This document shows positions 1 through 8,938 of a DNA stretch of 64,000 bases, one piece after another. Below the pieces are notes generated by a model. The model made no database searches and was not told the origin of the DNA. It saw only the letters and a list, made by a program, of their open reading frames with translations. This stretch comes from an uncultured Bacteroides sp. (lineage in GTDB: Bacteria; Bacteroidota; Bacteroidia; Bacteroidales; Bacteroidaceae): assembly GCA_944321465.1 (NCBI GenBank), contig CALULL010000007.1, positions 57,585-121,584 of the forward strand, in the 5' to 3' direction. The position numbers were made by a program, and so were the translations under genes. How positions within the stretch are numbered: position 1 is the stretch's first letter; each line of letters starts with the position of its first letter.

Positions 1-2304
1 TTCGTCTACATGAACCTGATATACAAGGAGCAGAAGGAATATGCCGAACAGGCCGCAGTGCTGGAAGAGGCCATAGCAAAGTTTCCTGTCTCGCTGGACT
101 TCTACTACAACCTTGTGAATGTCTGCATCGCGACGAACAACATGCCCAAGCTGCTTGACACGATCAACCGCATCTTGGCTGTCGACCCTAATAACGAGCA
201 AGTGTTGCCCTTAAAGGCACGTCTCCTTGAAAGCCAGGGAAAGAATGCTGAGGCTCTGGAGATATACCGAAGGCTCTATGTGCTTTACCCCGATGATTTT
301 GAACTGATGACGGGGCTTGCCCGTGTGAACTTCAACGTGGCGACCGAGATTGTAAACTCCGGTGCCAATATTGTAAGCGATGCCGAATATGCCGTGGTGC
401 GTCAGCGAGCGGCTACTTATCTGCTCGAAGCAAAAGACTTGTTCCTGAAGATACTGGAACGCGAGCCGGCATCCAAGAAGTACATGCAGGGGCTGGCCGG
501 GGTATATCAGTACATGGATATGGAGCCGGAATACGAGGTACTGAGCGGCATCATAGCCGATGGGGCCAACTACACGGTGTTTCCCGAGCGTCTACAGGCT
601 TATAACGAAGCACGTAAGGCGGCTGCAGCTTCTGCGGGCGGGGAAGTCGAGGTTGCGCCTGTTCCGGTAGAACCTGCAATGCTTGTCATCCGGGTGGACA
701 GTTTTATGGACGGAAACCACGATAAGATTATCGACGCAGGAGAGAGCTTTGCCATCCAGTTTACTGTGGAGAACCGGGGGCTGGGCGATGCTTACAGTCT
801 GCGTTTGCGCTTCTCTGAACAGCAGGGGTTAGATACCTTCCTTGACGGTCCCCGCGAACTGGACGGCGGCAATATCCCTGCCGGGGAGAGTAAGCAATAC
901 ACCTTCCGTTACATTGTGAAGAAAGACATGCCGACTGCCGAGGCACGCATCAATCTCTATGCTTTCGAGGCCAACGGCTTCGATGCCGACCCTTCCGAGC
1001 TTATTGTAAATACCCAAGAGTACGCCATGCCTCGTTTACGCGTGGCCGATTACCAGTTTTTTGCCGACGGTGGTTCATCCATCACGCTGGGAGGCAAAGG
1101 CAAACTGACACTGGCTTTGCAGAACTACGGGGCTAAAACGGCCTACAACGTGAAGGTAAACTTCAGGTTGCCAGCCGATGTGTTTACGACCGACAGTCCT
1201 GAACTGGTGGTCGACAGCATTGCCCCTGGTGCCGTGGCCATGCAGGATTGCGGCTTCTTTGTGAACAAACGTTTTGGTGAAGACTCTATTGCCGTTCTGG
1301 TGGACGTAAGCGAGGACAGCCGTTCGGCTTATCTGAATGAAGTCTACAAAGTGAAGGTCGGCGAGTACTTGACGGCTGCTACTACCATCAAGATAGGTGA
1401 CGGCAACGCCATGCGTAAACGGGTGAACGTGAAAGACGTTGCCATAGGACTTGACTCCGAGCTGTTGAAGGACATCCCGGAAGGAGCCGTCAACCGCCAT
1501 CGTTATGCTCTTGTCATCGGCAACGAGGACTACAGCATGACCGGAGCTAATGCAGAAATCAACGTTCCCTATGCCCTGAACGATGCCGCCGTATTCCGCG
1601 AATACTGCGTGCGGACGTTTGGTGTGCCCGCCACGCAGATAAAGGTTGTTCCCAACGCTACGGCGGGCATGATGCACGAGCAGTTGGACTGGCTCGTAAA
1701 CATGGGTGCTACCGACCCCGAGGCCGAGCTGATTTTCTACTATTCGGGGCATGGAAACAACGACGAGGCCACCAAGGAGCCTTATCTGCTGCCAGTGGAT
1801 ATTACGGGCAAGAACATCCGTCTGGGGCTTTCGCTTGACGAACTTTACAAACGTCTTGCTTCCCATCCCATCAAGGGGGCCTACGTCTTTCTTGATGCCT
1901 GCTTCAGTGGCGGCTACAAGAGCGCGGCTCCGCTTATTGCCCAAAAAGGCGTGCGCGTGGTGCCTAAGTCAGGATTGCCGCAGGGACGCACACTGAGTTT
2001 CTCGTCAAGCAGTGGAGACCAGGCCTCGAGCGTGTACCACGACAAGAAGCAGGGCTATTATACCTATTATCTGATAAAAACCATTCAGGATGCGGGCGGC
2101 AACCTGACGATGAGTCAGCTGTTCGAGCGTACCAATGCAGCCGTGAAGAAGGCTACGGCCCTCATAGGCAAGATGCAGGAACCGCAGTATATGGTGGCTC
2201 CCGGGTGGACGGACTGGGCCGACGTGCGGCTGATGACTCCCCTCGTGGCAGAGCCTGCGTTGCCCTCCGACAGCGTTGCCGCTCCGGTGGCCGTTCAGCC
2301 TTGA
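1..2304 (+). CDS. TPR / caspase-fold (peptidase C14-like) protein, 5' end outside the window
   Basis: The frame is open from base 1 and the first ATG is at 10, so the N-terminus probably lies outside the window. Numbered from that Met, residues 1-200 read as tetratricopeptide-type helices. Residues about 225-450 hold two beta-sandwich segments resembling CARDB-like repeats (for example ENRGLGDAYSLRLRF). Residues about 495-735 form a caspase p20-like domain: RYALVIGNEDY, the catalytic His581 in FYYSGHG and the nucleophile Cys631 in LDACFSGG. This architecture is typical of bacterial metacaspase/orthocaspase proteins, which cleave after basic residues. The substrate cannot be inferred. A strong hairpin terminator follows, and the next gene is on the other strand. 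The caspase assignment is firm; the middle domains are inferred from pattern. Confidence 0.85.
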   Translation, partial: FVYMNLIYKEQKEYAEQAAVLEEAIAKFPVSLDFYYNLVNVCIATNNMPKLLDTINRILAVDPNNEQVLPLKARLLESQGKNAEALEIYRRLYVLYPDDFELMTGLARVNFNVATEIVNSGANIVSDAEYAVVRQRAATYLLEAKDLFLKILEREPASKKYMQGLAGVYQYMDMEPEYEVLSGIIADGANYTVFPERLQAYNEARKAAAASAGGEVEVAPVPVEPAMLVIRVDSFMDGNHDKIIDAGESFAIQFTVENRGLGDAYSLRLRFSEQQGLDTFLDGPRELDGGNIPAGESKQYTFRYIVKKDMPTAEARINLYAFEANGFDADPSELIVNTQEYAMPRLRVADYQFFADGGSSITLGGKGKLTLALQNYGAKTAYNVKVNFRLPADVFTTDSPELVVDSIAPGAVAMQDCGFFVNKRFGEDSIAVLVDVSEDSRSAYLNEVYKVKVGEYLTAATTIKIGDGNAMRKRVNVKDVAIGLDSELLKDIPEGAVNRHRYALVIGNEDYSMTGANAEINVPYALNDAAVFREYCVRTFGVPATQIKVVPNATAGMMHEQLDWLVNMGATDPEAELIFYYSGHGNNDEATKEPYLLPVDITGKNIRLGLSLDELYKRLASHPIKGAYVFLDACFSGGYKSAAPLIAQKGVRVVPKSGLPQGRTLSFSSSSGDQASSVYHDKKQGYYTYYLIKTIQDAGGNLTMSQLFERTNAAVKKATALIGKMQEPQYMVAPGWTDWADVRLMTPLVAEPALPSDSVAAPVAVQP

Positions 2305-2333
2305 CTGATGGCGTGTCAATAGAGAAGTAAAGT

Positions 2334-2386
2334 GCGGGGTGCACACGTGCGTAGGATTGTCCTGCGCCGTGTGCACCCCGCTTTTT
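2334..2386 (+). terminator. Intrinsic terminator of the caspase-like gene
   Basis: Arms GCGGGGTGCACAC (2334-2346) and GTGTGCACCCCGC (2369-2381) are perfectly complementary over 13 bp and are followed directly by TTTTT. The loop contains a further imperfect stem (GCGTAGGA / TCCTGCGC). Confidence 0.9.
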
Positions 2387-2456
2387 GTTGCCGTTGGGCT
2401 TTCTGGGTAGTGGCGTTTGTTTTTTCCATCGTACTAGTGCACCGATGTGGGCATCG

Positions 2457-3212
2457 TCATACCATGAAGTCCTTGCGCCTTAGTACGAAGCTGTTGCTGA
2501 GGTATTTCTCGCGCACGATTTTGTTCTCGGCCAGTTCCTCGGGTGTTCCCTGGAAGAGAATTTTGCCTTCAAACAGCAGGTAGGCCCGGTGTGTGATGCT
2601 CAGGGTCTCTTGCACGTTGTGGTCGGTGATGAGGATTCCGATGTTCTTGTCCTTCAGTTTCCAGACTATTTGCTGGATGTCTTCCACCGCTATCGGGTCT
2701 ACACCGGCAAACGGTTCGTCCAGCATAATGAACTTGGGGTCGATGGCCAGGCAACGGGCTATTTCCGTGCGTCGGCGTTCGCCGCCCGACAGCTGGTTGC
2801 CTTTGTTCTTGCGCACCTTTTGGATGCGGAACTCCGAAAGCAGGCTTTCCAGCTTCTCCTTACGGTATTCCAGAGGTTTTCCCGTCATCTCGAGTACCGA
2901 CATGATGTTGTCCTCCACGCTCATCTGGCGGAACACCGAAGCCTCCTGGGCCAGATAGCCTATGCCGGCCTGCGCCCGTTTGTAGACGGGATATTTCGTG
3001 ATGTCCAGATCGTTGAGGAAGATACGTCCTTCGTTGGGGGTGATGAGGCCCACGGTCATGTAGAATGAGGTCGTCTTGCCCGCGCCGTTGGGGCCCAGCA
3101 GCCCGACGATTTCTCCCTGTTTTACGTCGATGGAGACGTGGTTGACCACCGTCCGTTTGCCATACTTCTTCACCAGGTCTTCTGTGCGGAGCACCATTCT
3201 GTTTTCTTCCAT
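2457..3212 (-). CDS. lptB: LPS export ABC transporter ATPase LptB
   Basis: This is the cytoplasmic ATPase that powers lipopolysaccharide extraction from the inner membrane together with LptF/LptG. It has 251 residues, slightly above the usual 240. Visible motifs are Walker A GPNGAGKT (40-47), the Q-loop Gln89 in YLAQEASVF, signature LSGGE (141-145), Walker B FIMLDEP with Glu166, and the H-loop His198 in TDHNVQE. The [12 protein letters not shown] and DEPFAGVDP strings are characteristic of LptB. The start at 3212 gives MEENRMVL; Met6 is an alternative. The gene is transcribed divergently from mlaE through an 86-bp spacer that holds a promoter for each direction. lptF, lptG, lptC and lptA are not in the window. 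Confidence 0.93.
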   Translation of the reverse strand: MEENRMVLRTEDLVKKYGKRTVVNHVSIDVKQGEIVGLLGPNGAGKTTSFYMTVGLITPNEGRIFLNDLDITKYPVYKRAQAGIGYLAQEASVFRQMSVEDNIMSVLEMTGKPLEYRKEKLESLLSEFRIQKVRKNKGNQLSGGERRRTEIARCLAIDPKFIMLDEPFAGVDPIAVEDIQQIVWKLKDKNIGILITDHNVQETLSITHRAYLLFEGKILFQGTPEELAENKIVREKYLSNSFVLRRKDFMV

Positions 3213-3241
3213 AATTGGTCTGGTTCGATTTTATTTCGCGA

Positions 3242-3249
3242 CAAAAGTA
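3242..3249 (-). promoter_or_regulatory. Promoter -7 box for lptB
   Basis: TACTTTTG on the minus strand matches the Bacteroidetes -7 consensus TAnnTTTG, 30 bp upstream of the lptB start. No clean -33 TTTG is seen at the usual spacing. Confidence 0.6.
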
Positions 3250-3270
3250 ACAAAATAAGCCGAAATGATG

Positions 3271-3278
3271 TACATTTG
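3271..3278 (+). promoter_or_regulatory. Promoter -7 box for mlaE
   Basis: TACATTTG matches TAnnTTTG and lies 20 bp upstream of the mlaE ATG. It is back to back with the lptB box at 3242-3249, so the two envelope transport genes share a compact divergent control region. Confidence 0.6.
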
Positions 3279-3298
3279 CGGGCAAATACTTAAAAGTC

Positions 3299-4042
3299 AT
3301 GGTAAAAGCACTTAGAACGGTGGGAAGATACATCCTGCTCATGGGGCGCGTCTTTGCCCGTCCCGAGCGGATGCGCATGTTTTTCCGCCAATATGTGAAA
3401 GAGCTTGAGCAATTGGGCGTAAACTCCATAGGCATCGTCCTGTTGATATCGCTGTTTATTGGCGCGGTAATCACCATACAAATCAAACTGAACATCGAAA
3501 GCCCTTGGATGCCGCGTTGGACGGTGGGTTACGTTACGCGCGAAATCCTCCTGCTAGAATTTTCCTCTTCCATCATGTGTCTCATCTTGGCCGGTAAGGT
3601 TGGCTCGAACATCGCCTCCGAGCTGGGCACCATGCGGGTGACCCAGCAAATCGACGCACTTGAGATTATGGGCGTTAACTCGGCCTGCTACCTCATTTTG
3701 CCCAAGATAGCGGGCATGGTGACGATGATACCCGTGCTGGTTGTCTTCAGTATTTTTGCTGGCATCATCGGTGCCTTTGCCTCGTGTTGGATAGTGGGGA
3801 TTATGAACGCCGTCGACCTTGAGTACGGTTTGCAGTACATGTTCGTGGAGTGGTACATCTGGTGTGGTTTCATCAAGTCGATTTTCTTTGCGTTCATCAT
3901 TTCGAGCGTGTCGGCCTTCTTTGGCTACACGGTGGAGGGTGGCTCCATAGCCGTCGGCAAGGCTTCGACCGACGCTGTGGTGACCAGCAGCGTCCTGGTG
4001 CTGTTTGCCGACCTCATGCTGACCCAGCTGCTCATGGGCTGA
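3299..4042 (+). CDS. mlaE: MlaE/YrbE-family lipid ABC transporter permease
   Basis: This is the inner-membrane permease of the MCE/Mla system, which moves phospholipids between the inner membrane and the periplasm. It has 247 residues and about five hydrophobic segments (for example IGIVLLISLFIGAVITIQ near 44-61). The family hallmark region around residues 100-125, GKVGSNIASELGTMRVTQQ then DALEIMGV, is intact. The gene is followed after 82 bp by the matching ATPase. No MCE-domain substrate-binding gene (mlaD) follows, although one often completes this operon in other bacteria. Confidence 0.92.
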   Translation: MVKALRTVGRYILLMGRVFARPERMRMFFRQYVKELEQLGVNSIGIVLLISLFIGAVITIQIKLNIESPWMPRWTVGYVTREILLLEFSSSIMCLILAGKVGSNIASELGTMRVTQQIDALEIMGVNSACYLILPKIAGMVTMIPVLVVFSIFAGIIGAFASCWIVGIMNAVDLEYGLQYMFVEWYIWCGFIKSIFFAFIISSVSAFFGYTVEGGSIAVGKASTDAVVTSSVLVLFADLMLTQLLMG

Positions 4043-4124
4043 CCCGTGCAGGCGGAGTGTTGCCGGGGCTTCGCCTGCAGTTCCTGTCCGGCCGTGTGTA
4101 AATCGTAATTCTTTATTAAGTGGT

Positions 4125-4904
4125 ATGATAGAACTGAAAGGACTGTGCAAGTCGTTCGAGGACAAGGATGTGCTGACGGACATCAATGCCCTCTTTGAGA
4201 ACGGAAAGACCAACCTCATCATAGGCCAAAGCGGCTCGGGAAAGACGGTGCTGATGAAGTGCATCGTGGGACTGCTTGTGCCCGACGGCGGCGAGTTGCT
4301 CTACGACAACCGCAACTTTCTCGCTATGGGCAAGAAGGAAAAGAAAGCCCTGCGCCGCGAGATGGGGATGATATTCCAAAGCGCTGCCCTCTTCGACTCG
4401 ATGACGGTGCTTGAGAATGTCATGTTTCCTCTCAACATGTTCAGCAACGACACCCTGCGCGATCGCATACGACGGGCAAGGTTCTGCCTGGAGCGCGTCA
4501 ACCTGGGCGAGGCGGGCGACAAGTATCCTGGCGAGATAAGCGGCGGCATGCAGAAGCGCGTGGCCATAGCCCGGGCCATAGCCCTCAACCCGCAATACCT
4601 CTTCTGTGACGAGCCCAACTCGGGACTCGACCCCAAGACTTCGCTCGTCATCGACGACCTGGTGCACAGCATCACTCAGGAGTACAACATGACGACGCTC
4701 ATCAATACCCACGACATGAACTCCGTGATGGGTATCGGCGAAAAGATTATCTTCATCGACAAAGGCCGTAAGGAGTGGGAGGGCACCAAAGACGATATTT
4801 TCACTTCGAATAATAAGCGGCTGAACGACTTTATCTTTGCCTCCGACCTCTTCCGTAAGGTGAAGGAGATGGAGGTCGGAGACATGCAGCACGTCAAAGG
4901 ATGA
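4125..4904 (+). CDS. mlaF: MlaF-family lipid ABC transporter ATPase
   Basis: This 259-residue nucleotide-binding subunit pairs with the upstream MlaE permease. It shows Walker A GQSGSGKT (34-41), signature SGGM from Ser139, Walker B with Glu163 in FCDEPNSGLDP, and a switch His in NTHDMNS. The motif FCDEPNSGLDP is typical of the MlaF branch. The start Met sits directly before IELKGLCKSFEDK, a normal start for these ATPases. A 557-bp GC-rich spacer with a 22-bp repeat array follows before pdxJ, so pdxJ is probably a separate transcript. Confidence 0.92.
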   Translation: MIELKGLCKSFEDKDVLTDINALFENGKTNLIIGQSGSGKTVLMKCIVGLLVPDGGELLYDNRNFLAMGKKEKKALRREMGMIFQSAALFDSMTVLENVMFPLNMFSNDTLRDRIRRARFCLERVNLGEAGDKYPGEISGGMQKRVAIARAIALNPQYLFCDEPNSGLDPKTSLVIDDLVHSITQEYNMTTLINTHDMNSVMGIGEKIIFIDKGRKEWEGTKDDIFTSNNKRLNDFIFASDLFRKVKEMEVGDMQHVKG

Positions 4905-5045
4905 TTTCCCTTTCGTTTCCCTGAGGCCTCTCGGCGGGCGGCGTTTCGCCGGACGGATGTGCAGCATCTGCCCGGCGATGCGTCGTGTGCCTGCCCGTCC
5001 GCGCCTGCGTCGGGGCATGGCCCTTGGCCTGTGGACGGTCGGGGC

Positions 5046-5155
5046 GGCACAGGTGTGCCCCTCGGCTCCTACAGGTGTGCCCGCTTCCGGGCACGCCTGT
5101 GTTCCCGTGAGGGCAGAGGTGCGCCCCTCCGGGGGCAGGAGGAAAAGCTGTCTCG
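5046..5155. repeat. 22-bp periodic GC-rich array, copy R1 (5 units)
   Basis: Units start at 5046, 5068, 5090, 5112 and 5134, an exact 22-bp step. Clear unit starts are GGCACAGGTGTGCCCC (5046) and GGCAGAGGTGCGCCCC (5112); the last unit is degenerate. The array lies in the 4905-5461 spacer, whose remaining sequence is GC-rich with no gene that I can support. Confidence 0.9.
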
Positions 5156-5431
5156 TGCAGTTCCCCGGTGCGGGGCCCGGGCTTCTCCTCCGGCTCCTTT
5201 CGGGGCTGTATCCTGCTGTCTGTCAATTCTGTCTGTCGCGACCGTGTGCCGCCTCTGCCCCTTCTGTGCTTGGTTGTCGGTCGTCCCGGTCTGGGTAGGG
5301 GAGGAGGCTGGCGCACCGCTCTCCCGTCGGGCCTGCCGGGCTTCTTGCAAAGCGTGCGAGGCCCGGCCTGTCCGGCGGCGGCAACGCGCTATTTTTTTAG
5401 AGTAAACCGACAAAAATCTCCCATTTATTTG

Positions 5432-5439
5432 TATTTTTG
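5432..5439 (+). promoter_or_regulatory. Promoter -7 box for pdxJ
   Basis: TATTTTTG matches TAnnTTTG, 22 bp before the pdxJ ATG, in a short AT-rich stretch that follows the GC-rich repeat region. No -33 box is evident. Confidence 0.55.
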
Positions 5440-5461
5440 CGCCGAACAAACGAACCAATTT

Positions 5462-6175
5462 ATGACGAGACTGAGTGTTAATATTAATAAGGTGGCGACG
5501 CTGCGCAACGCACGTGGCGGCAACATGCCGGATCTGCTGCAAGTGGCTACGGATTGTGAGAAGTTTGGAGCCGACGGCATAACCGTGCATCCGCGTCCCG
5601 ACGAACGGCACATACGCCGCAGCGACGTACTTGCCCTGCGCCCACTGCTGCGCACGGAGTTTAACATCGAAGGCTACCCTTCGCCGGAGTTCAAGGACCT
5701 GGTGCTGAAGGTAAAGCCTCATCAGGTAACCTTGGTTCCCGACGCTCCCACGCAGTTGACCTCCAATTCGGGCTGGGACACGAAACTGAACCTTAACTTC
5801 CTGTCCGAAGTGTTGGACGAATTTAACAACGCCGGTGTGCGCACGTCGGTCTTTGTTGCCGCCGCCCCCGAGATGGTGGAGTATGCGGCCAAGGCCGGGG
5901 CCGACCGTGTGGAGTTGTACACCGGGCCTTATGCCGTGGCCTTTGCCAAGGACCGCGACGCGGCTGTGGCTCCCTTTGTCGAGGCGGCCAAGGTAGCCCG
6001 TAGCTTGGGATTGGGGCTGAACGCCGGGCACGACCTGAACTTGACGAACCTGAAGTTTTTCCTTACTAATATACCGTGGGTGGACGAGGTGTCGATAGGC
6101 CATGCCTTGATATGCGATGCCCTCTATCTGGGCTTGGAGCGTACCATTCAGGAGTATAAGAAGCAACTGGTTTAA
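5462..6175 (+). CDS. pdxJ: Pyridoxine 5'-phosphate synthase
   Basis: PdxJ condenses 1-deoxyxylulose 5-phosphate with 3-amino-2-oxopropyl phosphate in the last ring-forming step of the DXP-dependent vitamin B6 pathway. The 237-residue protein has the expected length and begins [20 protein letters not shown]. The active-site stretch [11 protein letters not shown] places His43 and His50, and LYTGPYA and [11 protein letters not shown] are family signatures. The frame is open upstream to 5168, but homology begins only at this ATG. SerC, which also serves B6 synthesis in some bacteria, lies elsewhere in the window at 29582-30649. Twenty-three base pairs separate the stop from exbB, so pdxJ may head the exbB-exbD-tonB transcript. 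Confidence 0.95.
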   Translation: MTRLSVNINKVATLRNARGGNMPDLLQVATDCEKFGADGITVHPRPDERHIRRSDVLALRPLLRTEFNIEGYPSPEFKDLVLKVKPHQVTLVPDAPTQLTSNSGWDTKLNLNFLSEVLDEFNNAGVRTSVFVAAAPEMVEYAAKAGADRVELYTGPYAVAFAKDRDAAVAPFVEAAKVARSLGLGLNAGHDLNLTNLKFFLTNIPWVDEVSIGHALICDALYLGLERTIQEYKKQLV

Positions 6176-6198
6176 CAACAACAAACGAAGCGGAGAAG

Positions 6199-6954
6199 AT
6201 GAACGGATTGTTATTGCTCCTGCAAGCTGCCGGGTCGGTGGCCGAGGCCGTGAGCGGGGCCAACCCCGTGCTGACTCCTGTGGCTACAGAGGGTGAGATG
6301 AGCCTGTGGGGCATGGCCGTCAAGGGCGGCTGGATTATGATTGTACTGGCAGTGCTGTCGGTCGTTTGCTTCTACATCTTGTTTGAGCGCAACTACGTCA
6401 TACGCCGTGCTGCCAAGGAAGACCCTCAGTTTATGGACAAGATAAAGGACTACATCTTGGGCGGAGAGGTGAAGGCGGCTGTTTCCTACTGTCGTGGGGT
6501 GGATACTCCGTCGGCACGCATGATAGAGAAAGGCATCAGCCGCATGGGACGGCCGGTTGCCGACGTGCAGGCCGCCATCGAGAACGTGGGCAACATCGAG
6601 GTGGCCAAGCTCGAAAAGGGCTTGTCCGTCATGGCTACCATAGCCGGGGGCGCTCCCATGCTGGGCTTTCTGGGCACGGTGACGGGCATGGTGCGTGCGT
6701 TCTTTCAGATGGCCAACGCGGGCAATAACATCGACATCACCCTGCTCTCGGGCGGCATCTACGAGGCCATGATTACCACGGTAGGTGGTCTGGTGGTAGG
6801 CATCATCGCCATGTTCGCCTACAACTATCTGGTGACGCTGCTCGACGGTGTCGTAAACAAGATGGAGTCCAAGACCCTCTCGTTTATGGACCTGCTTGAA
6901 GAGCGGCGGCCCGCAACCCGTACTGGCGAGGACGAAAAGTCAGGAAACCGCTAA
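6199..6954 (+). CDS. exbB: MotA/TolQ/ExbB-family proton channel subunit
   Basis: This 251-residue inner-membrane protein forms, with ExbD, the proton-driven motor that energises TonB. Membrane segments are visible near residues 48-68 (WIMIVLAVLSVVCFYILFE), 140-160 (MATIAGGAPMLGFLGTVTGM) and 190-212 (MITTVGGLVVGIIAMFAYNY). The LGTVTGM motif is diagnostic of the TolQ/ExbB family. The N-terminal 30 residues are a hydrophobic leader typical of Bacteroidetes ExbB. The gene sits 12 bp before exbD, so the three-gene motor operon is clear. Confidence 0.92.
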   Translation: MNGLLLLLQAAGSVAEAVSGANPVLTPVATEGEMSLWGMAVKGGWIMIVLAVLSVVCFYILFERNYVIRRAAKEDPQFMDKIKDYILGGEVKAAVSYCRGVDTPSARMIEKGISRMGRPVADVQAAIENVGNIEVAKLEKGLSVMATIAGGAPMLGFLGTVTGMVRAFFQMANAGNNIDITLLSGGIYEAMITTVGGLVVGIIAMFAYNYLVTLLDGVVNKMESKTLSFMDLLEERRPATRTGEDEKSGNR

Positions 6955-6966
6955 ACCGACAGGACC

Positions 6967-7380
6967 GTGCTAAAACGTCGTGCTAAAATATCGCCTTCCT
7001 TCAGCATGGCTTCCATGACGGATGTCATTTTCCTGCTGCTGATATTCTTCATGATAACCTCTACGATGGTGTCGCCCAACGCCATCAAGGTGCTGTTGCC
7101 ACAAGGTCGGCAGCAGACGTCGGCCAAGCCGCTGACGCGGGTCATCATCGACAAGGAACTGAACTATTACGGTGCCTTCGGCAACGAGCGCGAGCAGCCT
7201 TTGGCACTCGACGAACTCACGCCTTTTCTGCAAGCCTGTGCCGCCCGCGAGCCGGAGATGTACGTCGCGCTTTATGCCGACGAGTCCGTACCCTATCGCG
7301 AGGTGGTGCGCGTGCTCAACATAGCCAACGAGAACCATTTCAAAATGGTGCTCGCCACGCGTCCGCCCGACAGGCAGTGA
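6967..7380 (+). CDS. exbD: ExbD/TolR-family biopolymer transport protein
   Basis: This is the single-span partner of ExbB. The 137-residue protein has the family N-terminus MLKRRAKISPSFSMASMTD followed by VIFLLLIFFMI; the conserved membrane Asp is in SMTD at position 19. A GTG at 6967 is chosen as start because it places the conserved N-terminus correctly, and the next in-frame Met would delete it. The periplasmic part ends with a compact alpha/beta domain. Twelve bases separate it from exbB and 78 from tonB. Confidence 0.9.
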   Translation: MLKRRAKISPSFSMASMTDVIFLLLIFFMITSTMVSPNAIKVLLPQGRQQTSAKPLTRVIIDKELNYYGAFGNEREQPLALDELTPFLQACAAREPEMYVALYADESVPYREVVRVLNIANENHFKMVLATRPPDRQ

Positions 7381-7458
7381 CGCGCCGCCGATGGCCGCAG
7401 GCCGGGGACCGGGCAGCCCGAAAGGGTACAATGGTGTGAAAGGGAAAGAAACTAAAAT

Positions 7459-8280
7459 ATGCCGGACAAGAAGAAAAAAGGAACTTACATCGGGTTGGCA
7501 GGTGCTCTGTTGGTGCACGTGCTTTTCTTTGCTTTCCTGTTCTTGGTCGGCTTCTCTCTGCCCCAGGAACCCGAAGAGGGGGGCGTGCCTGTCGTGCTTG
7601 GCTCGCCCTTCGGCGAAGGGGGAGGCGGGCCGGAGCTGGTAGAGGTCGACGTGCTGCCCGAGGAGGCGGTGCAACCCCATCCGCCGTCCGTTGCTGCCGA
7701 CCAGCCCCTGCTGACGCAGGATGCCGAGGAAACGGTGGCCGTGGAGGAACAGCCGGACGAACGCCCAGCCAAACCGGCGGTGGACAGTGCGGCCTTGGCC
7801 GAGCGCCGTGCCGAGGAAGAGGCCCGACGTGCAGCCGAGGAGGCCCGGCAGAAACGCCTTTTGGCCGAGAAGGCTACCCGTCAGCGCGTAGCCAATGCCT
7901 TTGGCAAAGGGGCCAGGATGGGCAGCGGCGACGCAGGCGACGGCTCGGAAGCGAAGGGCAGTCCCGAAGGCAATGCCGCCCAAGGTCTCTCGGCAGGCGT
8001 GGGGGGATACGGCTCGTTCGATTTGGGAGGCCGTTCCATTGGCGAAGGCGGGCTTCCACGCCCGGTCTACAACGTGCAGGACGAAGGCATGGTGGTGGTC
8101 GACATCACGGTCAACCCCGCCGGTTATGTCATTGCTACCGGCATCAACCTGCGCACCAATACTGTCAACCCCACCTTGCGGCGTGCTGCCGAGGAGGCGG
8201 CCCGCAAGGCCCGGTTCAATGCTGTTGACGGCTTGAACAACCAAAGGGGAACCATCACCTATTTCTTCAACCTGAAGTAA
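7459..8280 (+). CDS. tonB: TonB-family energy transducer
   Basis: This 273-residue protein carries motor energy from ExbB/ExbD to outer-membrane receptors. It has one N-terminal membrane span (about residues 10-33, IGLAGALLVHVLFFAFLFLV), an acidic Pro/Glu-rich region, and a charged helix-rich stretch rich in AEEARR repeats (about 110-145). The C-terminal TonB-like fold reads VNPAGYVIATGINLRT and ends TITYFFNLK. It completes the exbB-exbD-tonB cluster. The TonB-dependent receptor at 12147-14867 is a plausible client, although receptors and motors are usually unlinked in this phylum. Confidence 0.9.
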   Translation: MPDKKKKGTYIGLAGALLVHVLFFAFLFLVGFSLPQEPEEGGVPVVLGSPFGEGGGGPELVEVDVLPEEAVQPHPPSVAADQPLLTQDAEETVAVEEQPDERPAKPAVDSAALAERRAEEEARRAAEEARQKRLLAEKATRQRVANAFGKGARMGSGDAGDGSEAKGSPEGNAAQGLSAGVGGYGSFDLGGRSIGEGGLPRPVYNVQDEGMVVVDITVNPAGYVIATGINLRTNTVNPTLRRAAEEAARKARFNAVDGLNNQRGTITYFFNLK

Positions 8281-8370
8281 GCGGAGTGGGGTGTTCCCAT
8301 CCGGTTGCACAGGGCCGGATGCCGATAAAGACAATACGTTTAACTTTAATAGATAGGAGAACTACGACTT

Positions 8371-8922
8371 ATGGGTACTGTTTATGTATTTTTGGCTGAC
8401 GGCTTCGAAGAAGTCGAGGCCCTGACGCCTGTCGATGTGCTGCGTCGCGCCGGTATCAATGTAACCTTGGTGTCGGTGACACCCGATGAGATTGTGTCCG
8501 GTGCACACGGTGTGCATGTGTTGTGCGACAAGAACATTGTCAATTGCGACTTCTACGACGCTGCCATGCTTGTCCTGCCCGGCGGGCTGCCCGGAGCCGA
8601 GAATTTGGGGCGTTCGGAAGAACTGCGCAAGTTGCTCTTGGAGTTTGCCAGCCAGAAGAAACCCATTGCCGCCATCTGTGCCGCACCCATGGTGCTGGGA
8701 CAGTTGGGTCTGCTTAAGGGCTTGAAAGCCACTTGCTACCCGGGCTTTGAAACGTATCTGGAAGGTGCCCAGTACACTGCGGCTGTGGTGGAGCAGGATG
8801 CCAACTTCATCACCGGGCGCGGCCCGGGCGCAGCCATGAGCTTTGCCTTTGCCCTGCTGGAGAAACTGGTCGGGAGCGAAAAGGCAACCGAACTGAAGAA
8901 AGGCATGTTGGTGGAACAGTAA
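8371..8922 (+). CDS. DJ-1/PfpI (ThiJ/YajL) family protein
   Basis: This is a 183-residue flavodoxin-like protein of the DJ-1 superfamily. The nucleophile-elbow cysteine is Cys103 in [11 protein letters not shown], and the acidic partner lies in DGFEEVEA (residues 10-17). The pattern matches YajL/DJ-1 proteins, which have been linked to oxidative-stress protection and proposed deglycase or chaperone roles; the precise activity is disputed and cannot be read from sequence. It lies 16 bp upstream of ispD and is probably co-transcribed with ispD and recG. A weak -7-like TACGTTTA is at 8335-8342. Confidence 0.88.
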   Translation: MGTVYVFLADGFEEVEALTPVDVLRRAGINVTLVSVTPDEIVSGAHGVHVLCDKNIVNCDFYDAAMLVLPGGLPGAENLGRSEELRKLLLEFASQKKPIAAICAAPMVLGQLGLLKGLKATCYPGFETYLEGAQYTAAVVEQDANFITGRGPGAAMSFAFALLEKLVGSEKATELKKGMLVEQ

Positions 8923-8938
8923 TCTCTCCAGTGCTGAC

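Noticed and set aside
5046-5155. Array R1 and its relatives considered as CRISPR
   Set aside because: The units are contiguous with no unique spacers, they drift in sequence, and no cas gene is present.
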